From Clostridia bacterium (GTDB taxonomy: Bacteria > Bacillota_A > Clostridia > Oscillospirales > CAG-272): 5,288 nucleotides of DNA. The first letter of the stretch is position 1. Every line of letters starts with the position of its first letter. The notes under the pieces were generated by a model. It saw nothing but the letters and a program-made list of their open reading frames with translations. It did not search any database and had not been told where the DNA came from. Location: contig JAGBRZ010000128.1 in the NCBI GenBank assembly GCA_017632155.1, forward strand, positions 1-5,288, in the 5' to 3' direction. Below, piece by piece: positions 1 to 5,288 of the stretch. The position numbers and the translations under genes are program-made.

Positions 1-332
1 AACGCAAAATAGCTGATGGGCTTCAGGATATAATCCAGCGCATCCACCTCATAGCCCCGGATGGCGTGCTGGGCCTGATTGGTGACAAAGAGGATCACCA
101 CCTCGGAATCGATCTCCCGGATCCGCCTGGCAGTTTCAATGCCGTCGATGTATGGCATGGCCACATCCAACAGAATGATGTCAAACTGACTGGAAAAATT
201 ATGTACGAAGTTGATGCCGCTGTCATAGACCGACACCTGAAGCGTACACCCGAACTCCTCCTGATATTTTGCCAGATACTCCCGAAGCTGCTGCTGATAT
301 ACAGCCTCATCCTCAACGATCGCGATCCGCAT
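1..332 (-). CDS. LytTR-family response regulator, receiver domain (3' end outside window)
   Basis: This is the phosphoacceptor half of a two-component response regulator. About 110 codons are visible and the frame is still open at the window edge. The receiver core is complete: acidic pocket E7-D8-E9, phosphoacceptor D56 in DIILLDVAMPYIDGIE, conserved T84 in FVTN, and K104-P105. The stretch GYEVDALDYILKP at 93-105 is characteristic of AgrA/LytR-type regulators, so a C-terminal LytTR DNA-binding domain is expected beyond the left edge; it is inferred, not seen. The start at 332 is chosen because GGAAGGGG (plus-strand 341-348) lies eight bases upstream and the acidic pocket follows directly. 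An ATG at 340 is in a different frame. In this family a sensor histidine kinase often follows, but any such gene would lie outside the window. Nothing suggests damage. The family is secure; the signal is unknown. Confidence 0.93.
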   Translation of the reverse strand, partial: MRIAIVEDEAVYQQQLREYLAKYQEEFGCTLQVSVYDSGINFVHNFSSQFDIILLDVAMPYIDGIETARRIREIDSEVVILFVTNQAQHAIRGYEVDALDYILKPISYFA

Positions 333-481
333 GGCACCATCCCCTTCCGCGATGATTTCCTTGTGGAATATCATATCATTTTGTCGAAGCATTTGGAAGC
401 GGAAAAATGAATTTTATCAAAGTGAATATGCCCAGTACACCGCTCCGGTGCTTGCCCCCCTGCGATACATCGGTCTCCACG

Positions 482-512
482 CTGAACGATCGGCTTTTTT
501 CTAACAAACGTG
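482..512 (-). promoter_or_regulatory. Possible LytTR-type direct-repeat operator upstream of the response regulator
   Basis: Read on the minus strand, CACGTTTGT (512-504) and ATCGTTCAG (490-482) each match eight of nine positions of the known LytTR half-site [TA][AC][CA]GTTN[AG][TG]. They are direct repeats with a 13-base spacer (22-base period), close to the arrangement known for this family. They lie about 150 bases before the regulator start. Weak -10-like elements on the minus strand at 416-411 (TAAAAT) and 375-370 (TATGAT) sit between them and the gene, but neither has a good -35. Autoregulation is an inference from pattern and position only. Confidence 0.33.
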
Positions 513-519
513 CATGTCG

Positions 520-559
520 AGTGGAGATAACGGACTTCGTTATCTCCACTAACTTTTTT
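520..559 (+). terminator. Perfect 13-bp hairpin followed by a T-run, rightward
   Basis: AGTGGAGATAACG (520-532) and CGTTATCTCCACT (538-550) are perfect inverted repeats around a 5-base loop. Six T residues follow at 554-559, after a 3-base gap. This is the form of a rho-independent terminator for plus-strand transcription. No T-run follows the hairpin on the minus strand, so it is not an obvious terminator for the leftward recombinase. Since no firm plus-strand gene precedes it, a structural or recombination-site role is an alternative. Confidence 0.6.
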
Positions 560-569
560 ACCCATCCAT

Positions 570-594
570 GCTCCGCTTAGCGGGGCGTTTTCTT
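570..594 (+). terminator. Short GC hairpin followed by broken T-run, rightward
   Basis: GCTCCGC (570-576) pairs with GCGGGGC (580-586) around a TTA loop, with one G-U pair in the plus-strand RNA, and is followed by CGTTTTCTTTT. In the minus-strand RNA that pair becomes a C-A mismatch and no T-run follows, so the terminator form fits rightward transcription. It begins just past the recombinase stop codon and is the second rightward hairpin in a row. Confidence 0.4.
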
Positions 595-2037
595 TTATGC
601 GGGTTGCTTCGGAATATACTCGATGGCAACACCGCGACGCAGATCGGCAGTATAGTGGGGATTGATCTTGCCTGCAGGCAATTCCAGGTATCCAACAAAG
701 CGGTAATAGATTGCGATCCGCTGTGTCCGGCTTTTACCGGTACCCTCAGTTTCATAAACTTCAATGCGATCGATCAGCTCCCGCAGGATCGGAAAGGTTA
801 AAACCTCCATATCCAGCAGCTTCCGGATAATGGATACGAACCGTTCGTACCCTTGCTTGTGATGATCCATATCGTGAAGCTTGATCTGAATCTCGTTGAT
901 CCTTTCTTTGAGGGCAACGCGTTCCATCTCATATTTGTGGGATAACTGCATAAACCAATCGTCGGTTACCTTGCCGGTGGCATTGTCTTCATAAAGCTTT
1001 TCAAATAGCCGTGCAACTGCTTCGTTACGGGCGATGGAGCTTTGCAGTTCGTTTTGAAGCAGTTTCCTCTCCATCTGGGCATCCTTCTCGCTTTTCTTGG
1101 CAAGTAGCTCCACGAAGGCTTCCTCGTCTTCCTCCAGGTAGGCGGCAAGTCTTGCCAGTTCCCGGATTACCACCTGCTCGACGCCTTCTACACGAATGTA
1201 GTGCCGGGTCGGGCAAGTGCCTCGATAGTCTTTGACATAGTTGGAGCAGCTGAAATAGTGGATGTTACTGTTGTTGGTATTGGTGTGATACCAAAGCTTC
1301 TTGCCGCAATCTGCGCAGTACAGCAGGTCGCAGAATATGTTCTTATCGCCGTTTTCCGGTTTCGGAGGACGGCGCTTTACATTTCCTGCAAGCTTCTGCA
1401 CAATTTCGAAATCTTCACGGCTTATGATCGGCTCGTGGACATCCTTGAAAATGACCCGGTCTTCCGGAGCATTGTCGATTCGTCTGCGGTTTTTGAAGGA
1501 TCTGGAGGTGGTTTTGAAATTGATGATATCTCCGCAGTATTCCTGCCGTTGCAGGATACCGGAAATCGTGGAGCATTTCCACTTGTAGGGATTCGGCTGC
1601 ACCTTTTTGCCACCTCGTCCAATACCCTTGGATTGCCAGTAGGCTGTGCAGTTCAAATGCCCATCTTCCTGCATCATCCGTGCGATGGTATCAATCCCTT
1701 TTCCCTCAAGAAATAGGCGGAAGATCTTGCGCACCACCGCGGCGGCAGGAGGATCGATGATCCACTTTTTCTTGTTCTCCGGAGATTTCATATACCCATA
1801 GGGCGGCTGTCCCAATGGCTCACCCATGTTGCCACGGATGCGGTGTGCGGAGCGTACCTTGCGGCTGATATCCCGTGCATACATCTCGTTCATGATGTTA
1901 CGGAAAGGGATGAATTCATTGTCGCCGTTGATACTGTCCACACCGTCATTGATGGCAATAAACCGGATGTTTCGGTCGGGGAAATAGCTTTCGGTGTAAT
2001 AACCGCTTTGCAGATAGTCACGGCCTAAACGGGACAT
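595..2037 (-). pseudogene. Large serine recombinase (TnpX type), 5'-truncated remnant
   Basis: Large serine recombinases of this type cut and rejoin DNA at attachment sites to excise or insert mobile elements. The 480 residues present match the family from the middle of the resolvase domain onward: SRLGRDYL at 2-9, RFIAINDGVDS at 25-35, the recombinase domain with GQPPYGY (76-82) and IDTIARMM (115-122), a zinc ribbon with C241/C244 and C264/C275, a charged coiled-coil region near 300-395, and a C-terminal segment. In intact relatives SRLGRDYL lies roughly 65-75 residues in, after the catalytic serine, which is therefore missing. The frame has a TAA two codons before the ATG, and no missing part is seen elsewhere in the window. 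No good ribosome binding site precedes the ATG. It is probably a dead remnant of an integrated element; the remaining DNA-binding part could still be translated. Confidence 0.9.
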
Positions 2038-2040
2038 CTG

Positions 2041-2092
2041 TTACTTTTTGGTTTCCAATATGGATACCTGGGTGCCTTATGGAACCAAAAAT
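2041..2092. repeat. Long imperfect inverted repeat at the recombinase breakpoint
   Basis: TTTTTGGTTTCC (2045-2056) pairs with GGAACCAAAAA (2081-2091) with one bulged T. Inside it, GGATACC (2062-2068) and GGTGCC (2071-2076) can pair further, giving a nearly continuous hairpin. Because the flanks are T-rich on the left and A-rich on the right, neither strand has the T-run after the hairpin that a terminator needs. It begins within a few bases of where the recombinase homology stops. It could be a mobile-element end, a recombination-site remnant or a structure that promoted the deletion; none of these is proven. Confidence 0.5.
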
Positions 2093-2101
2093 AACGGGTG
2101 C

Positions 2102-2233
2102 TTATTTCTTCTTAGTTTCAACAGTTACCGTTACTTCTTCTTTCTTGTTGTTACCTAACGCATTTATCTCTATAGAAGGTTTTGATCCGTTCAAAAGCGT
2201 TGTTTTGTGTAATAAACGGGGTGTTTTATGCAT
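2102..2233 (-). pseudogene. Short coding-like tail, probable remnant of an unrecognised gene
   Basis: The minus strand has a 43-residue open frame ending in TAA at 2104-2102. Its second half (for example SIEINALGNNKKEEV, then a Val-Thr-rich strand ending in ETKKK) reads like the natural lysine-rich C-terminus of a protein, with an alternating beta-strand pattern. The first half is less convincing, an in-frame TGA lies four codons before the ATG, and no ribosome binding site is seen. I therefore read it as the surviving 3' end of a lost gene rather than a complete small gene. I do not recognise the family. An intact small gene, or chance, remain possible. Confidence 0.3.
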
Positions 2234-2261
2234 TTGCTTTCATCCGATATCATTTTATAAT
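2234..2261 (+). promoter_or_regulatory. Sigma-70/A-type promoter for the iron-sulfur operon
   Basis: TTGCTT (2234-2239) and a perfect TATAAT (2256-2261) are separated by 16 bases. They lie in AT-rich DNA 33 bases before the first start codon of the operon. The expected transcript would have a short leader of about 25 bases, with no room for a riboswitch. The -35 is imperfect, so activation, perhaps by the AraC protein encoded in the operon, is plausible. Confidence 0.6.
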
Positions 2262-2293
2262 AATCAAAAATCAAAAATTTAAAGGAGATAAAA

Positions 2294-3367
2294 ATGATTA
2301 CTGCAAAAGACGTTAAAGCGGCGGCTAAGCGATTGGGTGCGGATATTGTAGGTATCGGTTCTATTGACCGTTGGCACACCGCACCGATTCAAATGGACCC
2401 GAAACAGATTATGCCCAACGCAAAATCCATTATTGCTATGGGCTTTCGCGTGATGCGCGGCTCTTTGCGCGGCGTGGAGGAAGGCACGTATTTTTCCAAT
2501 TATTCTGCTATGGGCTACGGTGGTATTACCTATTTGTATATGCCGATGACGGTTATAAATTTGAGCAAAATGATTGAGGACGAGGGCTATGAGGCCGTGC
2601 CGATGGGACATCAGAGTGACTGGCGTGCCATCAACAACGTCGGTTATTTTTATGAAAACTATTCCCGTCCCGTGGCTGAAGGAAAGGCTGCTCCCGATGT
2701 GATGATCAATCTGCGCATCGCCGGCTTTTTGTGTGGACTTGGTGAAATCGGATATTCGAAAATGCTGCTTACGCCCGAGTTCGGTCCGCGTGTTCGCGTG
2801 GGAATTATCATTACCGATATGGAACTGGAGCCGGATCCGATCATGGAGCCCGGAACGTTGTGCAATAGATGTATGGCGTGTGTGAGGGAATGCCCCGGTG
2901 ACTGTATCCCGGCCGACCGAACCATTAAGGGAAATGTCGGCGGCTATGAGCTGGAATGGGCCGATGTGGATATGCATAAATGCAATTGGGTCTTCCAGGG
3001 CGGTGAGCCCGTTGCCGAAGGGGAGAAGGGCGACTATTTTGATAAAGTCAGTGAAAGATTGGCGGGAAAATTCAAAGCGTCGAGTATTTCTCCTTTTCAA
3101 CATGCCCCCAGCCATCTGTATAATAGCGGCAAGGCAGTCTGCGGTGCCAAAGGCTGTACCCGTGCATGTATGGTGAGCCTTGAAAAGCGCGGGGTGTTGA
3201 CGAACAAATTTAAATCGCCTTTCCGCACCGGAAAACAGTGGTCCGTAGATTGGGAGCAGGATGCAATCAGCGTAGATTATAAGCCGCCGTATGAAGGTGT
3301 TGCCTCTCCCAACAGTAAAGAAACGGAAACAAAGACGAAATCAAGGACGGAATCAGAGACGGATTGA
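2294..3367 (+). CDS. Cytoplasmic iron-sulfur protein of the reductive dehalogenase / epoxyqueuosine reductase superfamily
   Basis: This 357-residue protein is probably an electron-transferring reductase of unknown substrate. The core FLCGLGEIGYSKMLLTPEFG (145-164) followed by PRVRVG and TDMELEPDP matches the segment shared by reductive dehalogenases and QueG. After it comes a classic 4Fe-4S motif, C190-x2-C193-x2-C196-x3-C200-P. A second, atypical group is C283-x4-C288-x3-C292, with C230 a possible fourth ligand. Known relatives bind cobalamin; whether this one does cannot be told. There is no Tat signal or membrane segment, unlike respiratory dehalogenases, and I do not see the usual QueG N-terminal pattern, so neither specific name is used. 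AAAGGAGAT at 2281-2289 gives a strong, well-spaced ribosome binding site. The last 20 or so residues are a hydrophilic Lys/Thr/Glu/Ser tail encoded by purine-rich degenerate repeats. It is the first gene of a three-gene coupled operon. Confidence 0.85.
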   Translation: MITAKDVKAAAKRLGADIVGIGSIDRWHTAPIQMDPKQIMPNAKSIIAMGFRVMRGSLRGVEEGTYFSNYSAMGYGGITYLYMPMTVINLSKMIEDEGYEAVPMGHQSDWRAINNVGYFYENYSRPVAEGKAAPDVMINLRIAGFLCGLGEIGYSKMLLTPEFGPRVRVGIIITDMELEPDPIMEPGTLCNRCMACVRECPGDCIPADRTIKGNVGGYELEWADVDMHKCNWVFQGGEPVAEGEKGDYFDKVSERLAGKFKASSISPFQHAPSHLYNSGKAVCGAKGCTRACMVSLEKRGVLTNKFKSPFRTGKQWSVDWEQDAISVDYKPPYEGVASPNSKETETKTKSRTESETD

Positions 3368-3368
3368 T

Positions 3369-4391
3369 ATGATACGGTATTCAGTAGGCTATCAGCTGCG
3401 CCCTCTTGATGAGGAGCCTTTTTCCGAGATCGTATCGGTATATCGTGAGCATATCTCGGAGGTTTTCTTTTCTCTGTTAGATATGCCTTCGGGCAGAGGG
3501 GTTATTGACCCCGACGATGCCTCAAAACAACGGCTTTACGATGAACTGAAACGAATCCAATCTTTTGGAGTTAAACTCGATTTGTTGTTTAACGCCAATT
3601 GCTATGGCGCTCTTTCACTATCCAAAGAACTCTCAAATACGGTTTGCACATCGATAGAATATTTGGATAAAATCGGCTGTGGAGTTGAGATCGTTACCAC
3701 AGCATCGCCTTTTATTGCTCACGTTATAAAAAGAAACTTTCCCAATATCGAGGTGCGCTCTTCGGTCAATATGAAGATTGGCACGGTGAAGGGGATGGAA
3801 TATCTTGCCGATTTATTTGATTCTTTTCATGTTCAGCGTGAATACAATCGCGATCTTGTTCATCTGCAACAGCTGAGAGAGTGGGCGACTGCCCACGGCA
3901 AACGATTGATATTACTTGGCAACAGCGGCTGCTTCACGCATTGTTCGGGGCAGATTTTTCACGACAATAACGTTGCTCACCAATCGGAAATTTGCAAGCA
4001 AGCCAATGTAGATGATTTTAACCCTTACGTTTGTTGGCGACAACTTTCCAATCCTGAACACTGGGTAAAGTTGTTGCAAAACACATGGATACGCCCCGAA
4101 GATATTCATTGCTATGAGGGAATCGTGGATACCATTAAGCTGGCAACGCGAATTCATCAGCTTCCCGGACTGGTTATCGACGCGTATGCCCGCAGGCGTT
4201 TAATCGGTAATACGCTGGATCTTTTTGAGCCGACGTTCAGCGCAGCTTTAGCTCCGTATGTAATTGATAATACCGCTTTTCCGAAAAATTGGTTTGACAC
4301 GGTTACAAACTGTGATAAACTATGTTATAAGTGCGACTATTGTCAGCAGGTGCTGAAAAAAGTTTTGATTAATACGGAGATGTTGCAATGA
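3369..4391 (+). CDS. Peptidase-U32-like iron-sulfur protein (COG0826/UbiV-type fold)
   Basis: This 340-residue protein resembles the U32 family. Characterised U32-type members such as UbiU/UbiV and TrhP act in oxygen-independent hydroxylations of quinone precursors or tRNA and carry a 4Fe-4S cluster. Visible signs are barrel-like alternation in the N-terminal half (DLLFNANCYG 71-80, GVEIVTTASPF 105-115, VRSSVNMKIGT 129-139), then LLGNSGCFTHCSGQIFHDN (182-200) with C188 and C192, and later C209 and C222 as likely cluster ligands. A second group lies near the end: C315-x3-C319-x2-C322-x2-C325. I chose ATG 3369 over an upstream in-frame ATG at 3291, because the upstream 26 residues are basic low-complexity sequence overlapping the preceding gene, while MIRYSVGYQ looks like a natural start. 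The preceding stop is one base away, which suggests translational coupling. Family assignment is by motif only; the reaction is unknown and a protease role is not implied. Confidence 0.72.
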   Translation: MIRYSVGYQLRPLDEEPFSEIVSVYREHISEVFFSLLDMPSGRGVIDPDDASKQRLYDELKRIQSFGVKLDLLFNANCYGALSLSKELSNTVCTSIEYLDKIGCGVEIVTTASPFIAHVIKRNFPNIEVRSSVNMKIGTVKGMEYLADLFDSFHVQREYNRDLVHLQQLREWATAHGKRLILLGNSGCFTHCSGQIFHDNNVAHQSEICKQANVDDFNPYVCWRQLSNPEHWVKLLQNTWIRPEDIHCYEGIVDTIKLATRIHQLPGLVIDAYARRRLIGNTLDLFEPTFSAALAPYVIDNTAFPKNWFDTVTNCDKLCYKCDYCQQVLKKVLINTEMLQ

Positions 4392-5179
4392 AGGCAAGCT
4401 ACATAAACGTGAGCGATTTGGTGGTTCTTTCCGGAATTCGCGCACGCGGTCGTTGGGCAGACTTTATGAGCGAAGGACGATTGCGCCACGGCCTTTTATA
4501 CGTTTTTGAAGGAGAAGCCACGTTTTCTTTGCAAAACGGCAACACCCGAACGGCACTTGCCGGACAACTGATATATATCCCCAAAGCTTTGAAATACAAA
4601 ACGCAGTATACGGCGGACAGCACCACGTTTGTTGTTATTAATTTTGAATTGCTCGATGAAAGTTCAAATCCATTTGTGGTATCGGATGACATTACTGTTT
4701 TACGGAATAACGATAATACCCATACGATAGCCAATATTATGGCTCGGTTAGAACTGTGCGGTGCTGTTCAAAACCTTGCGGGTTATTATCGCAGACAAGA
4801 GCTGTTTTATCGTTTGCTTTCGGTAGTATACAGCGATTGTGATTTTTTGGCGGACAATCTGTCCTGCTCACAAATCATGCCCGGCGTTCTTTTGCTGAAA
4901 CAGACATATCTTGAAAATTTACCTGTCGAGGTATTTGCCAAAAAATCCAATATTAGCGTTGGCGCCTTTCGGCAGTTGTTTCATAAGCAATATAATATGT
5001 CTCCCGTGCAGTATCGCAATCATTTAAGGATCAGCCGTGCGCAACAGTTGTTACAGCACGGTGACTGTTCAGTTGCGGAAGTAGCGTATGAATGTGGTTT
5101 CGAAAACGTAGGGTATTTTTGCCGCTATTATAAAAAAATCACCGGACAAACACCGCATCAGAGTAAGTTACACATATAG
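4388..5179 (+). CDS. AraC-family transcriptional regulator with N-terminal cupin-like sensor
   Basis: The 263-residue protein has a beta-rich N-terminal half resembling the AraC-type cupin sensor (GLLYVFEGEATFSL at 35-48, then AGQLIYIPKALKY at 58-70). The C-terminal AraC/XylS DNA-binding domain carries two helix-turn-helix units: VEVFAKKSNISVGAFRQLF at 180-198 and VAEVAYECGFENVGYFCRYY at 229-248, the latter followed by KKITGQTPHQ, the family's signature end. The start overlaps the previous stop as ATGA, with GGAG at 4376-4379 eight bases upstream, so it is coupled to the operon. The natural inference is a local activator that responds to a small molecule handled by the two iron-sulfur proteins, with feedback because it lies in the same transcript. 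The inducer and operators are not identifiable from the sequence. Confidence 0.93.
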   Translation: MKASYINVSDLVVLSGIRARGRWADFMSEGRLRHGLLYVFEGEATFSLQNGNTRTALAGQLIYIPKALKYKTQYTADSTTFVVINFELLDESSNPFVVSDDITVLRNNDNTHTIANIMARLELCGAVQNLAGYYRRQELFYRLLSVVYSDCDFLADNLSCSQIMPGVLLLKQTYLENLPVEVFAKKSNISVGAFRQLFHKQYNMSPVQYRNHLRISRAQQLLQHGDCSVAEVAYECGFENVGYFCRYYKKITGQTPHQSKLHI

Positions 5180-5199
5180 TGAAGTAATGCTTTCAATAC

Positions 5200-5244
5200 C
5201 ACACTTCTTAACAACAAATGTCTAAATATTAAAACAATAGTGTG
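5200..5244. repeat. Weak inverted repeat CACACT/AGTGTG downstream of the AraC gene
   Basis: CACACT (5200-5205) and AGTGTG (5239-5244) are 6-base inverted repeats 33 bases apart in the AT-rich gap after the regulator. The spacing is too long for a good terminator and no T-run follows. It may be a regulator site for the next gene or simply chance. Confidence 0.15.
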
Positions 5245-5275
5245 AGCTATGGATGTCTCGACACTCTGACTTTTG

Positions 5276-5283
5276 AAAGGTGA
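5276..5283 (+). promoter_or_regulatory. Ribosome binding site for a gene starting just past the right edge
   Basis: AAAGGTGA followed by AACA at the window end has the form of a Shine-Dalgarno site with its start codon expected within a few bases. The roughly 100-base gap after the AraC gene shows no clear terminator and no convincing promoter, so the next gene may be transcribed with the operon. Its identity is unknown. Confidence 0.45.
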
Positions 5284-5288
5284 AAACA

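Noticed and set aside
371..565. 64-codon minus-strand open frame between the recombinase and the response regulator
   Set aside because: It reads straight through the perfect hairpin and the possible LytTR boxes, and has no recognisable domain. A GGAG eight bases before its ATG is the only point in favour.
1201..1716. 171-codon plus-strand open frame inside the recombinase
   Set aside because: It is the shadow of the recombinase coding strand. The minus-strand frame carries the zinc ribbon and recombinase motifs; this one has none.
2279..3115. 278-codon minus-strand open frame opposite the dehalogenase-like gene
   Set aside because: It is fully antisense to a gene with clear family motifs and a strong ribosome binding site, and its His/Arg/Thr-rich translation shows no recognisable domain.
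3291..3368. Upstream in-frame start for the U32-like gene
   Set aside because: It would add 26 basic low-complexity residues and overlap the preceding gene by 77 bases. The ATG at 3369 fits the compact operon spacing.
4311..4334. CxxxCxxC at the end of the U32-like protein as a radical SAM motif
   Set aside because: Radical SAM cysteines sit near the start of the barrel with downstream SAM-binding elements. Here the motif is in the last 30 residues, so a different cluster is more likely.
5180..5288. Terminator after the AraC gene
   Set aside because: GAAGT/ACTTC and CACACT/AGTGTG pairings are short, widely spaced and have no T-run, so no terminator is called.
1..5288. CRISPR array, tRNA or rRNA genes
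   Set aside because: No regularly spaced direct repeats and no tRNA-like or rRNA-like stretches were seen on either strand by eye.

Overview
The window looks like an anaerobic Firmicute of the gut Clostridia type. The grounds are indirect: a LytTR-type response regulator, a TnpX-type large serine recombinase, strong AGGAG ribosome binding sites, and two oxygen-sensitive-looking iron-sulfur proteins in one operon. No marker here fixes the genus.

Left part (1-2037). A response regulator on the minus strand runs off the left edge. It has a complete receiver core and is cut before its DNA-binding domain. Its upstream intergenic region (333-594) holds a plausible pair of LytTR-type boxes and two hairpins followed by T-runs, both pointing right although no convincing plus-strand gene feeds them. 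Next, also on the minus strand, is a large serine recombinase that lacks the start of its catalytic domain. It begins at the internal SRLGRDYL motif with an in-frame stop just upstream, so it is very probably the remnant of an integrated or conjugative element.

Junction (2038-2293). The DNA here looks more AT-rich. It carries a long imperfect inverted repeat right at the recombinase breakpoint, a short minus-strand coding-like tail (probably the end of another lost gene), and then a good promoter and ribosome binding site facing right.

Right part (2294-5288). Three plus-strand genes are packed as a translationally coupled operon, with a 1-base gap and then a 4-base overlap. They encode a cytoplasmic iron-sulfur protein of the reductive dehalogenase/epoxyqueuosine reductase superfamily, a peptidase-U32-like protein with two cysteine groups, and an AraC-family regulator with an N-terminal cupin-like sensor. 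A ribosome binding site at the very end suggests a further gene just outside the window. The simplest reading is an inducible anaerobic redox or modification pathway for an unknown small molecule, sensed by the AraC protein. The substrate cannot be read from the sequence. This operon is the best candidate in the window for something undescribed.
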